The notes below the pieces were generated by a model. That model was not told the DNA's origin, ran no database searches, and saw only the letters and a list, made by a program, of their open reading frames with translations. Made by a program: the position numbers and the translations under genes. Below are positions 8,491 through 16,676 of a stretch of DNA of 52,851 nt, in pieces (positions within the stretch are counted from its first letter, which is position 1; the number at the start of each line of letters is the position of its first letter). Origin of the DNA: an uncultured Roseburia sp. (lineage in GTDB: Bacteria; Bacillota; Clostridia; Lachnospirales; Lachnospiraceae); the NCBI GenBank assembly GCA_947649645.1, contig CANSSP010000021.1:1-52851 (forward strand), in the 5' to 3' direction.

Positions 8491-9291
8491 ATGCTCTGGG
8501 ACACACATATGCACAGCCTCTGCTCCGGCGACAGTCAGGCTCCGATGGAAGAGATGGCAGAAGCAGCCCTCCGAAAAAATCTGGACGGCATCTGCTTTAC
8601 CGATCACCTTGATATCGATTATCCGGACACTCCCCGGCTGTTTCTCCTCGATTTTGCGGCCTATGCCGCCTCTGTCGGCCGGATACGACAGCTCTTTGAC
8701 GGAAAGATAAACATCTGTTTCGGCCTGGAGCTCGGCCTTATGCCGCACCTTGCCTCGCGGCACAAGACGATTCTCTCACAGCACCCGTTTGATTTTGTCA
8801 TCGGCTCTTCTCATGTGGTACATGGCAGGGACCCCTATTACCCTGCGTTTTACGAAGGACGCGAAGAAGACGACTGTTATCTGGAATATTTTCAGTCCAT
8901 CCTTGAAAATATCCGCGCATTTGATGATTTTGACGTCTACGGCCACATCGACTATGTGGTGCGCTATGGGCCGAACCGCAATACTTATTACTCTTACGCA
9001 AAATACAGCGAAATCATCGATGAAATTCTGACCCTGCTGATCGAAAAAGGAAAGGGAATCGAAATCAATACGGGCGGATTTAAATATGGTCTGGGACACC
9101 CGAATCCGACGGAAGAAATCATCGCGCGCTACCGCAGCCTCGGCGGGGAAATCATTACCGTCGGCTCGGACGCACATGCGCCGGAGCATGTAGCCTTTGA
9201 TTTTCAGAAAGTGCCCGATATCTTAAGAACCGCCGGGTTTTCTTACTATACGGTATTCCGCGAAAGGAAACCGGAATTTATAAAGTTGTAA
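8491..9291 (+). CDS. HisJ-type PHP-family histidinol-phosphatase
   Basis: A 266-aa PHP-domain phosphoesterase resembling HisJ histidinol-phosphatases. Metal ligands of the PHP fold are visible: the N-terminal DTHMHSLCSGDS, CFTDHLDIDYP, a GLELG glutamate, GSSHVVHGRD, VYGHIDYV, and a C-terminal VGSDAHAPEHV. The start at 8491 follows AAAGGCGG; upstream ATGs lack a site. HisJ removes phosphate from L-histidinol phosphate in histidine synthesis. No other his gene is nearby, so the exact substrate is uncertain. The gene is divergent from gap and convergent with the GNAT gene. Confidence 0.88.
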   Translation: MLWDTHMHSLCSGDSQAPMEEMAEAALRKNLDGICFTDHLDIDYPDTPRLFLLDFAAYAASVGRIRQLFDGKINICFGLELGLMPHLASRHKTILSQHPFDFVIGSSHVVHGRDPYYPAFYEGREEDDCYLEYFQSILENIRAFDDFDVYGHIDYVVRYGPNRNTYYSYAKYSEIIDEILTLLIEKGKGIEINTGGFKYGLGHPNPTEEIIARYRSLGGEIITVGSDAHAPEHVAFDFQKVPDILRTAGFSYYTVFRERKPEFIKL

Positions 9292-9341
9292 AACGCAAGA
9301 CCGCGTCGTCTGCACCGGAAAAGAATCCGGCGCGCAAAAGC

Positions 9342-9388
9342 GGGACAGGAATGATCCGGACGGCTGCGAAAGCAGCCGTCCCTGTCTC
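9342..9388. terminator. Convergent-end hairpin between hisJ-like and GNAT genes
   Basis: A perfect 10-bp stem, GGACGGCTGC / GCAGCCGTCC, is closed by a GAAA tetraloop (9358-9381). It sits inside an outer GACAGG / CCTGTC pairing. U runs are weak on both sides (TTTT on the minus strand). It probably terminates one or both converging transcripts. Confidence 0.5.
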
Positions 9389-10250
9389 ACCGCAATATAT
9401 AGCAGTTATTTTCCTGCCAGACCTTAAACCCGGTATCCAGATAAAGCCTCAGGGCATTCTCGTTGTCCGCATCCACCACCAGATCCAGCCGCTCTGCGCC
9501 AGAACGCAGAAACGCTTCCCCGGCCAGATGATTTAACATGGACCTTCCATATCCCCGCCGCCTGACATCTGCTCTGACGCCTATTATTTCCACGGCGGCC
9601 GTCTCTCCTCCGCGGGCCTTTAAGACGCCGTAGGCCGCCAGCCCCGCCTCGTCCGCAATCACATACACAGACCTCGTTTTTCCCAGATCCTCCAGAATAT
9701 CCTTTCCGGAAGCATAGACGCCGGGGAAAATCGCATCATGGAGCCTGGCAAACGCATCCGTCTCCCCTTCCCCGACGGGCCGCGGCTCTGCAGCGGAAAC
9801 CGGCGGCGCATCCCAGTCCTCCCGCTGCAGGATAAGGATGTATTCATTCACCTGCCTCCCGGCCCCTGTATGCTCCAGAAACCGGCGGCATTCTTTGTTT
9901 TCCACGGGAAAATAGAACGTGCATGCCATCCCCGGCCCCATCTTTTCCCGCGCGGCGGAAACCAGCGCCCCCGCCGCCTGCCGGTAATCTTCTCCGCAGA
10001 CGTCCAGAAGCAGAGAACAGTCCGCATTTTTCTTTTCCATATCGGGAAAACAGCTGATCAGGCCAAGAAGCCTTCCGTCTGCCCGGCAGGCAAAACCATA
10101 TTCCATGGTTTCCTCAAAATCCCGCAGGATATCCTTTGCCCTGGCGCAGCAGAAAGCAGACCCGGTTTCCCTGTGCGCATTCAGCCGCCCGGCAAATTGT
10201 GCAAGTTCTTCCAGATCCCCGGCCGTAAAAGCCTGTATGTTCCTTCTCAT
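9387..10250 (-). CDS. GNAT family N-acetyltransferase
   Basis: A 287-aa protein. Its C-terminal half, about residues 155-287, is a GNAT fold: the acetyl-CoA loop RRRGYGRSML follows EIIGVRADV, and the NENALRLYLDTGF motif is near the end. The N-terminal half resembles a second, degenerate GNAT domain without a clear CoA loop, so the protein may be a tandem GNAT. The substrate cannot be told. GAGGTG precedes the ATG. Overlapping inverted repeats lie directly upstream. It may be the last gene of a run starting at aroD. Confidence 0.85.
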   Translation of the reverse strand: MRRNIQAFTAGDLEELAQFAGRLNAHRETGSAFCCARAKDILRDFEETMEYGFACRADGRLLGLISCFPDMEKKNADCSLLLDVCGEDYRQAAGALVSAAREKMGPGMACTFYFPVENKECRRFLEHTGAGRQVNEYILILQREDWDAPPVSAAEPRPVGEGETDAFARLHDAIFPGVYASGKDILEDLGKTRSVYVIADEAGLAAYGVLKARGGETAAVEIIGVRADVRRRGYGRSMLNHLAGEAFLRSGAERLDLVVDADNENALRLYLDTGFKVWQENNCYILR

Positions 10251-10261
10251 GTTTCACCTCA

Positions 10262-10319
10262 TTTCTGCGCGGCTTTTTTCGCATGTCAGGTTTGCAGATG
10301 CCGCGCAGAAACAAACCTG
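10262..10319. repeat. Two interlocking inverted repeats before the GNAT gene
   Basis: Pair 1 is a perfect 12-bp repeat: TTTCTGCGCGGC at 10262-10273 with GCCGCGCAGAAA at 10300-10311. Pair 2 is CAGGTTTG at 10287-10294 with CAAACCTG at 10312-10319. One arm of pair 2 lies in the loop of pair 1 and the other just outside, so the RNA could form a pseudoknot or two exclusive hairpins. The structure ends beside the Shine-Dalgarno site of the GNAT gene. Confidence 0.55.
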
Positions 10320-10339
10320 TACAATCTTTCCCCGGCCTG

Positions 10340-10627
10340 TCAGATTCCGATCTGTGTCAGCACCGCCCAGATATAAGGGGCTCCGTACAGTTTCAGTGCT
10401 TTCGGCCCCTTGATATCCCCGTGGCTTTCATTGATCCGGCTGATCGCTTTCTCAAAAGTCTGCTGATTGATCGAACGCTCCCTTCGATCCGCAAAAAGTT
10501 CTTTTCCGACAACCTGGTAAGTGAACGGCAGGCCTGTTTTTGTGTAAAATGTTTCTCCCTGATGCGCCGTGATCAGCTCCCAGTAATTTTCCAGCGTTAT
10601 CTTTCTGTCCCTGTTCTCTTCACCCAT
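10340..10627 (-). CDS. Small conserved-looking protein of unknown function
   Basis: A 95-aa basic, soluble protein with no signal or membrane segment. It has a GLPFTYQVVGKELFADRRE core and a C-terminal LYGAPYIWAVLTQIGI. This pattern looks like a compact conserved family of Firmicutes hypotheticals, but I cannot name it. GGGAGG precedes the ATG. It sits between the glycosyltransferase and the GNAT gene on the same strand and is probably co-transcribed. Codon use looks like that of its neighbours. Confidence 0.72.
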   Translation of the reverse strand: MGEENRDRKITLENYWELITAHQGETFYTKTGLPFTYQVVGKELFADRRERSINQQTFEKAISRINESHGDIKGPKALKLYGAPYIWAVLTQIGI

Positions 10628-10669
10628 CCCTGGCCTCCCAAGCCCTGTAAATCCGGTCCGTTTTCTTTT

Positions 10670-11662
10670 CTACGTCTCCTCTTTCTCGTCCCACGTCCTG
10701 TCACTGATAATATAGCGGGGCCTTTGCTTTACTTCCATATAGATCTTTCCGATATACTCGCCGAGTATCCCCAGGCAGACCATCTGAATCCCGCCCATAA
10801 AACACATCAGACAGACCGTGCTCGCCCAGCCCGCAACCGTCTTTCCCACCAGTTCCGTAACGACCGCCCAGATGACGCCTACAAAACTGACGACTGACAT
10901 GCCAGCCCCCAGTCCCGCGATCATCCTGAGTGGTTTTACACTCAGACTCGTGATTCCGTCGAACGCCAGTCCGATCATCTTTGACAGCGGGTAGTGTGTC
11001 TGCCCCGCAAGACGTTCATGTCTCTCATAATATACGCTCGTGCTCTTAAACCCGACAAGCGGAACCATTCCGCGCAGAAACAGATTGACTTCCCTGAACC
11101 TGGCAAGCTCTTTTAAAGCGCGCGACGAAATCAGCCGGTAGTCGGCATGGTTAAATACTACTTCCGCCCCCATATGGCTGATCAGCTTATAAAAGCATTC
11201 CGCCGAAAAACGTTTGAAAAACGTATCCGTGTCCCTCCTGCTTCTCACCCCGTACACAATCTCACTTCCGTCATAATAGGCGTCAACCATCGCCTCCATT
11301 GCGCCGATGTCGTCCTGACCGTCGCAGTCGATGGTGATCGTAATGTCCGCCACATCTTTTACTTCCATCATCCCGGCCAGAAGGGCATTCTGGTGACCTC
11401 TGTTGCGGCTCTGGCTGATTCCGATAAAGTGAGCGTCCTCTCCTGCCAGATTTCCGATCAGCTCCCATGTTTTGTCCCTGCTCCCGTCGTTGACAAAAAG
11501 AATCCGGCTCTCTCCGCTGATTTTCTGCTTTCCGATCAGCTTCTTAAGCTCCGCAAGAAAAAGACCCGAACTGACCGGAAGGACTTTCTCTTCATTGTAA
11601 CAGGGAATAATCACATATAGCCGGGCGGCTTCTCGTTTTGATCTCAGATCGTTTTCCGCCAT
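10670..11662 (-). CDS. GtrB/DPM1-like family 2 glycosyltransferase with two membrane helices
   Basis: A 330-aa enzyme with a cytosolic GT-A domain, about residues 13-225: YVIIPCYNEEKVL, the NDGSRDKTW motif, QSRNRGHQNALLAG, and metal-binding DCDGQDD in place of the more usual DADLQDP. Two hydrophobic helices follow, at about residues 240-265 and 275-300. Enzymes of this build move a sugar from a nucleotide donor to a polyprenyl phosphate carrier for later transfer at the membrane. No flippase or acceptor gene adjoins it, so the pathway is unknown. It lies 87 bp after aroD. Confidence 0.9.
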   Translation of the reverse strand: MAENDLRSKREAARLYVIIPCYNEEKVLPVSSGLFLAELKKLIGKQKISGESRILFVNDGSRDKTWELIGNLAGEDAHFIGISQSRNRGHQNALLAGMMEVKDVADITITIDCDGQDDIGAMEAMVDAYYDGSEIVYGVRSRRDTDTFFKRFSAECFYKLISHMGAEVVFNHADYRLISSRALKELARFREVNLFLRGMVPLVGFKSTSVYYERHERLAGQTHYPLSKMIGLAFDGITSLSVKPLRMIAGLGAGMSVVSFVGVIWAVVTELVGKTVAGWASTVCLMCFMGGIQMVCLGILGEYIGKIYMEVKQRPRYIISDRTWDEKEET

Positions 11663-11749
11663 ACGTCTTCTCCCTCGCCTCCTTAATCTTCAGGATACCA
11701 CAGCCCGCTGCGCCCCGCTTTTTTCCGGAAAGCGCTTTGCGCCTGCCAT

Positions 11750-12502
11750 TTACCGGCTGATCTCATGAACCATGTCCAGTATCTGCGCCAGATGATTCAT
11801 CTCCACCTGTCCCGGCGCGCTCGCCTTTTTATGCACGCCAAACGTGATGCAGGAACCAAACGTCTCACCGCAGATCCGGCTGAAATTCCCCAGCCTGCCC
11901 ATAGACATCGTTACAATCGGCGTATCCTTATGCTGCTCCATAAAATCACCTGTCACCTCAAGCAGATTTAAGACGTCTCTCCTGTTCTGCGGCATTACCG
12001 CCAGCTTTACGATATCGGCGCCGCCCTCGCGCATCCGCTCTAAAAGCATCCGCATCACTTCGGGCGGCGGCGTCTCCTGAAAATCGTGGTGGGAGGCGAT
12101 CACCTTTATCCCCGCGTCATGCAGCTTTTTTATTTTGCGCAGCGGCCGCTCCTCCTGAAAATACTCCAGATCGAGAAAATCCACACAGCCAGACTCCGCC
12201 GCCAGGTCATGCAGATCCAGAAGCGTTTCGTCGTCCACATCACCCTCGCCTCCCTGACGTATCGTGCGAAATGTATATAAAAAAAGCTTCTTCTCAAGTA
12301 CCGGTCCCGCCGCCGCCAGAACCTCACGCACCGCGTTGTAATCGCGGAACTTTTTAAATGTATCAATCCGCCACTCAATCATATCGGCACAGCTTTCCGC
12401 CAGATAAGCAATCTCCCTGATGACCGAATCGTTATCTCCCTCCATAACCGGAACACAGATCAGAGGCCTTCCCGCTCCGATGTTTTTTCCCTTTACTTCC
12501 AT
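11750..12502 (-). CDS. aroD: 3-dehydroquinate dehydratase, type I
   Basis: Third step of the shikimate pathway: dehydrates 3-dehydroquinate through a Schiff base. The 250-aa class I enzyme has EWRIDTF near residue 43, the catalytic histidine pair H138/H139 in ASHHDF, and the Schiff-base lysine K166 in ADIVKLAVMP. The C-terminal substrate loop KKASAPGQ is present. Its promoter (12544-12572) faces that of DAHP synthase, so the two shikimate genes share a divergent control region. Genes for the other shikimate steps are not in the window. Confidence 0.97.
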   Translation of the reverse strand: MEVKGKNIGAGRPLICVPVMEGDNDSVIREIAYLAESCADMIEWRIDTFKKFRDYNAVREVLAAAGPVLEKKLFLYTFRTIRQGGEGDVDDETLLDLHDLAAESGCVDFLDLEYFQEERPLRKIKKLHDAGIKVIASHHDFQETPPPEVMRMLLERMREGGADIVKLAVMPQNRRDVLNLLEVTGDFMEQHKDTPIVTMSMGRLGNFSRICGETFGSCITFGVHKKASAPGQVEMNHLAQILDMVHEISR

Positions 12503-12543
12503 ATCCGTATTTTTACCGCCTTTCTGCCCTTTTCTGATAACTG

Positions 12544-12572
12544 ATTATAATATATCATGTGCAAATATGCAA
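12544..12572 (-). promoter_or_regulatory. Promoter of aroD
   Basis: On the minus strand TTGCAT (12572-12567) and TATAAT (12549-12544) are exactly 17 bp apart, 42 bp before the aroD ATG. It lies back to back with the DAHP synthase promoter only 12 bp away, so one regulator could control both. Confidence 0.75.
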
Positions 12573-12583
12573 ACGCTTACTAT

Positions 12584-12612
12584 TTGACAACCGTGCACAG
12601 ATCCATTAAGAT
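12584..12612 (+). promoter_or_regulatory. Promoter of the DAHP synthase gene
   Basis: TTGACA (12584-12589) and TAAGAT (12607-12612) are exactly 17 bp apart, 45 bp before the ATG at 12658. The -35 box is a perfect consensus. Confidence 0.75.
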
Positions 12613-12657
12613 AATTCTGGTTCAGATTTCGATTTAACATGGAGGAAAGCAAAAGAT

Positions 12658-13686
12658 ATGAGTTTTACATTTTTAAACGAACTGCCGTCTCCGGCAAAGA
12701 TCAAACAGGACTATCCGCTTCCCGCAAAGCTGCAGGAACTGAAAAAAGAACGGGACGCCGCCATCAGCGACGTCATCACCGGAAAAAATGATCGTCTGCT
12801 CGTCATCATCGGCCCCTGTTCCGCGGACAACGAGGACGCCGTCTGTGATTACGTGAGCCGTCTGACAAAAATACAGGAGGATGTCGCCGGCCGGCTGATC
12901 CTTGTGCCGCGCGTCTACACCAACAAACCGCGCACCACTGGGGAGGGGTACAAGGGCATCGCCTCGCAGCCAGATCCCGAAAAAGCCCCGGATATGGTCG
13001 AAGGACTTATCGCCATGCGCAAAATGCACATCCGTGCCATCGCCGAGAGCGGCCTGACCTGCGCCGACGAGATGCTGTATCCGGAAAACTGGGGATATGT
13101 GGAAGATCTGCTCTCTTACGTCGCAATCGGCGCGCGCTCCGTAGAAGACCAGCACCACCGCCTGACCGTCAGCGGCTTCGACGTCGCTTCCGGCATGAAA
13201 AACCCTACGAGCGGTGATTTTGCCGTCATGCTCAATTCGGTATACGCAGCCCAGCATCCGCACCACTTTGTCTACCGCGGATACGAGGTAGAGACGACCG
13301 GAAATCCTCTCACGCATGTTGTACTCAGAGGCGCCGTCAGCAAGCATGGCAACAGCACGCAGAATTATCACTATGAAGATCTGATGCGCTTATGTGAGAT
13401 GTACGACAGGATGGATTTAAAAAATCCCGCCGCCGTCGTCGACGTCAATCACTCCAACTCCGGAAAAAAATTCAAAGAACAGATCCGCATCGTAAAAGAA
13501 GTCCTTCACAACCGCCAGGTATCCGCTGATATCCGGAAAATGGTAAAAGGCGTCATGATCGAAAGTTATCTCGAGGAAGGCTGCCAGAAAATCGGCGAGC
13601 ACATCTACGGCCGCTCCATCACAGACCCCTGCCTTGGCTGGGAGGATTCCAGAAAGCTGATCTATACCATCGCGGAAATGTGCTGA
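12658..13686 (+). CDS. 3-deoxy-7-phosphoheptulonate (DAHP) synthase, class I
   Basis: First step of aromatic amino acid synthesis: condenses PEP and erythrose-4-phosphate. The 342-aa length matches AroF/G/H-type enzymes. Motifs include GPCSADN near residue 52, PRVYTNKPRTT (substrate loop), GARSVEDQHHR, and metal-ligand regions VDVNHSNSGK and GVMIESYLEEG. No N-terminal chorismate mutase or ACT domain is fused. Feedback specificity among Phe, Tyr and Trp types cannot be read from sequence, so no letter is given. GGAGG precedes the ATG. Confidence 0.97.
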   Translation: MSFTFLNELPSPAKIKQDYPLPAKLQELKKERDAAISDVITGKNDRLLVIIGPCSADNEDAVCDYVSRLTKIQEDVAGRLILVPRVYTNKPRTTGEGYKGIASQPDPEKAPDMVEGLIAMRKMHIRAIAESGLTCADEMLYPENWGYVEDLLSYVAIGARSVEDQHHRLTVSGFDVASGMKNPTSGDFAVMLNSVYAAQHPHHFVYRGYEVETTGNPLTHVVLRGAVSKHGNSTQNYHYEDLMRLCEMYDRMDLKNPAAVVDVNHSNSGKKFKEQIRIVKEVLHNRQVSADIRKMVKGVMIESYLEEGCQKIGEHIYGRSITDPCLGWEDSRKLIYTIAEMC

Positions 13687-13705
13687 CCCTTTGCCACAGA
13701 CGATC

Positions 13706-15166
13706 TCATATTTTCCCGGCGTGTCCTTCTGCTTCCGCTTTTCCCAGAAGATAGAGAAAAGCGATGGCAGGCACACGCAAAATGGGTATCCGCGTTTTCT
13801 GCTTTACAATACCAAAATCATCCAGCTTTTTCGTAATCAGAAAGGCGCTTGTCACCTTTGACTTTTCATCCCGGCACAATTCCACAATCGCATCGGTGGC
13901 GGGAATACCGGAGTTGTTACGGTATTTTACCTCGCACAATATTTTCTCACGCGGCAGCTCCACCACAACGTCTACCTCTTTCTGATTGTCCTTTGCTTTT
14001 CTAAAATACCCCGGCTGCGCCGTGCTCCCCTGGTAAAACGAGGTAATATGCTTGTACACCGCAGTCTCCACCATCACTCCCATTTCGTTTTCTTCCGACA
14101 ATACATCTTCCACCATCAGCACCGCATTGCGGATGGCCGCGTCGGCAATAAAAATCTTCGGCTTCCCCTTTAACGCACCCTTGCTCCCCACATCGAGAGG
14201 CTTCGCAAGATAAATAAGGTTGGACATCTCCAATGCGTCAATGTAACTTTCAATCGTCGTCACCGAAGTGTTTTCCAGTTCCTTCGCCGCCGTCGTCGCG
14301 TTGAATATCTGCGTCGAATTGATACACAGATAGAGAAACAGTTTTTCCATCAGCAGTGGGCTGCGGATATGAAACAGGCTTAAGACGTCACGTTTGATCA
14401 CCTTGTCCACGACATCTTCACGCAGCATTCTCTGGGCGTAGAGATCGTCGTCGGCCAGCACCAGTTCCGGAAAGCCGCCGATCGCCAGATAGCGATTGAA
14501 GTGATTGAGCAGGGGCGCAAAGCGGGCCATCAGATCGCCAAGTGCCGCCTGGCTTTCCTCCACGAGCCCCGATAGTCTCAGATTTCCGGGAAGCTCCGGC
14601 ACATCCAGCTCTAAAAGCCTGCAATACTCATAAAAGGACATGGTGGGGATCTTTAAAACACTCCACCTGCCCGTCCCGCTCTCCGCCGAACCTTTCTCCA
14701 GAACAGGACTTGCCGACCCCGTCGCGATCAGCCGGATATCTTTTCTGCTGTCATAAATCACTTTCATCCAGAGTTCCCAGTTATCCGTATATTGTATTTC
14801 ATCAAAAAAAATATATCTCGTCCCGCTGACCGGATATAAAGATTCATAGATTGTCAGGACGCTGTCCACATCGATCAGTTTCAGAATCGGATTGTCAAAA
14901 GTCACGTACAAGATATTTCTGGGACACACTCCCTCCTCCATCAGATTTTCCATAATCTGATACAGAATCGTCGTCTTGCCCACACGTCTCACACCGGAGA
15001 GCACCGCAAAACGGCGGATGCTTTTGTGATTCAATACTTTAAGCGCCTCATAATAGGCCAGCCGCTTCTGCGGTTTGCTTTCTTCTTTTATGACCGAGGG
15101 CACCCTCCACCAGGGATTGTACTGCCGTAACACCTTAATGACCTGTTCATCACTTACAATAGCCAT
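13706..15166 (-). CDS. AAA_14 / DUF4143 ATP-binding protein
   Basis: A 486-aa protein of the common family with an N-terminal AAA domain (AAA_14) and C-terminal DUF4143. Walker A is GVRRVGKTT at residues 58-66, Walker B is YIFFDEIQ, and GSASP follows as a sensor-like loop. Near the C-terminus, EVDVVVE followed by EVKYRNNSG resembles a PD-(D/E)xK nuclease-like core. The family's role is unresolved, though some members are discussed with defence or toxin genes. It is convergent with DAHP synthase with only 19 bp between stops, and has its own promoter at 15218-15246. Confidence 0.9.
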   Translation of the reverse strand: MAIVSDEQVIKVLRQYNPWWRVPSVIKEESKPQKRLAYYEALKVLNHKSIRRFAVLSGVRRVGKTTILYQIMENLMEEGVCPRNILYVTFDNPILKLIDVDSVLTIYESLYPVSGTRYIFFDEIQYTDNWELWMKVIYDSRKDIRLIATGSASPVLEKGSAESGTGRWSVLKIPTMSFYEYCRLLELDVPELPGNLRLSGLVEESQAALGDLMARFAPLLNHFNRYLAIGGFPELVLADDDLYAQRMLREDVVDKVIKRDVLSLFHIRSPLLMEKLFLYLCINSTQIFNATTAAKELENTSVTTIESYIDALEMSNLIYLAKPLDVGSKGALKGKPKIFIADAAIRNAVLMVEDVLSEENEMGVMVETAVYKHITSFYQGSTAQPGYFRKAKDNQKEVDVVVELPREKILCEVKYRNNSGIPATDAIVELCRDEKSKVTSAFLITKKLDDFGIVKQKTRIPILRVPAIAFLYLLGKAEAEGHAGKI

Positions 15167-15217
15167 AAATCACCTCCATAACCAAATGATTCCGGCGAAA
15201 ATAGTATCATTATTTGC

Positions 15218-15246
15218 ATAGTATATTATAATAATAGTCTCTACAA
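15218..15246 (-). promoter_or_regulatory. Promoter of the AAA_14/DUF4143 gene
   Basis: On the minus strand TTGTAG (15246-15241) and TACTAT (15223-15218) are separated by 17 AT-rich bases, about 50 bp before the ATG at 15166. Confidence 0.55.
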
Positions 15247-15311
15247 ATTGCAAGCGATACATTTGGAACAAAAAACCCTGCGCTACAGTCCCATTCCGCC
15301 CAGGGGCTCCT

Positions 15312-15362
15312 GTAAACGAAAAAACAGGCTGTCAGAAGATCCGTCTTCTGACAGCCTGTTTT
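15312..15362 (-). terminator. Strong intrinsic terminator after the SpoIIM-like gene
   Basis: A perfect 19-bp stem (15321-15339 with 15344-15362) around TCCG. The inner 15 bp are mixed sequence and the A/T ends provide the U tract. It ends the minus-strand spoIIM-like unit 17 bp past its stop and would also work on the plus strand. Confidence 0.92.
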
Positions 15363-15378
15363 TTCTCTCCGGCCCGAT

Positions 15379-15933
15379 TCAGAGTATTTTCAGCATTTTT
15401 CCCAGAAAAACCGGATTTACATACCCCTCCGCCACAATTCCAAGCATGAGGAGAAGCACCGGGAGCACAAACACGCCGGTCTGCACGGTAAACCTTTTTA
15501 AAAGGCCGCCATTCTGCCAGACCGGATAACGCTCTTTACTCCGATACAGGGCAAAGCAGAACAGCGCGCCCACATAAAACAGCCACTGCGGGAACATCCC
15601 GCACAAAATCACCGCGATGCCGCGGACGCCCAGATTGACAATCGCCACCACCATCAGATAGCCGAACGCCGCGCTGCACAGACACTCGACCAGCACCAGA
15701 AACAGCGTACCGTTGATCACCCGGCCGCAGACAAACAGGAAAAACGCCGCCTTCATCCGCTCCAGAAACACATGGCAGAACAGGCGGTCCAGATTTATCG
15801 TCTGCCGCGAATACTGGTTCAGAAAATACGTGTTTAAGATTCCATAGGTCGTCAGCAGTTCCTTTTCTGTCAGATTTGCCAGAAGGATTCCTCCCAGAAA
15901 CGCCGCTGCAATCAGCCATCCGTTTTTTTTCAC
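15379..15933 (-). CDS. spoIIM: Stage II sporulation protein M-like membrane protein
   Basis: A 184-aa integral membrane protein with about five hydrophobic segments, resembling SpoIIM of the DUF95 family. In Bacillus, SpoIIM works with SpoIID and SpoIIP in peptidoglycan hydrolysis during forespore engulfment. The start is a GTG at 15933 after GAGGGAAGA. It follows the NUDIX gene by 49 bp; a NUDIX-spoIIM order is also seen near nudF in other Firmicutes, which supports the call. No spoIID or spoIIP lies in the window. Confidence 0.8.
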   Translation of the reverse strand: MKKNGWLIAAAFLGGILLANLTEKELLTTYGILNTYFLNQYSRQTINLDRLFCHVFLERMKAAFFLFVCGRVINGTLFLVLVECLCSAAFGYLMVVAIVNLGVRGIAVILCGMFPQWLFYVGALFCFALYRSKERYPVWQNGGLLKRFTVQTGVFVLPVLLLMLGIVAEGYVNPVFLGKMLKIL

Positions 15934-15982
15934 TCTTCCCTCTGAAATCCCCTTTGTTCATACTTATGCGGTTCACAGAAAA

Positions 15983-16528
15983 TTATTTCTGATTGAGCAG
16001 ATTTTTGTACGCCAGAAGACCGGAAACCGTCTTGGCGTCCTGCATCTTCCCCGCATAAATCATCGCGCAGAGGTCTTCGATATCATAAGCCTCCAAATCG
16101 ATAAATTCGCCTTCATCCAGATGCTGTCTGCCCGGCTTTAAGTTTTTTGCGAGATAAATATCGATAAATTCGTCGCAGAATGCAACGGTTGTCTTCAGCG
16201 AGATCAGTAATGTCAGATCTTCGCTCACGTATCCTGTCTCTTCCTCCAGTTCCCTCGCGGCGCATACTTTCGTGTCTTCCGTCACACTGTCCCTGGAACC
16301 GGCCGGAATCTCCAGCGTCATTCGCTCGATTGCATTGCGGTACTGGCGCACCATCAGTATCTTTCCGTCCTCACGGACAGGAACCACCGCCGCGGCGCCC
16401 ATACGGTGCGATACAAAGTCCCATTCCTCCCTCTTTCCGTCCGGCAGCTCCATCGTATCGGCATAGATATCGAGAATCGGCCCTCTGCGGACCAGTTCTC
16501 TCCCTACTCTCTTTACCTGGTTGTCCAT
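15983..16528 (-). CDS. NUDIX hydrolase, ADP-ribose pyrophosphatase type
   Basis: A 181-aa cytosolic enzyme expected to cleave ADP-ribose to AMP and ribose-5-phosphate. The NUDIX box runs from AGSRDSVTED to RELEEETGY. The REUxEExGU part is intact, but six residues rather than five separate the first glycine from the first glutamate. The preceding LMVRQYRNAIE and the EIPAG strand are typical of ADP-ribose pyrophosphatases. GGAGGAGA precedes the ATG. It probably forms an operon with the spoIIM-like gene. Confidence 0.9.
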   Translation of the reverse strand: MDNQVKRVGRELVRRGPILDIYADTMELPDGKREEWDFVSHRMGAAAVVPVREDGKILMVRQYRNAIERMTLEIPAGSRDSVTEDTKVCAARELEEETGYVSEDLTLLISLKTTVAFCDEFIDIYLAKNLKPGRQHLDEGEFIDLEAYDIEDLCAMIYAGKMQDAKTVSGLLAYKNLLNQK

Positions 16529-16676
16529 ATCTCTCCTCCATCGCTTTTCCGACCTTCCGGTCTTTTTCTCTATGTGCTATTTTATCACGTTCCGCCGTAC
16601 TTTTCCATAAAAATCCCCATTTTACGTTTATATGGTCTGAATCGTCGGACGCAGAGTGATTCAACGGCAGTCTCCT

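Noticed and set aside
12673..13371. A 232-codon ORF opposite DAHP synthase
   Set aside because: A shadow of a G+C-rich coding frame; no family pattern.
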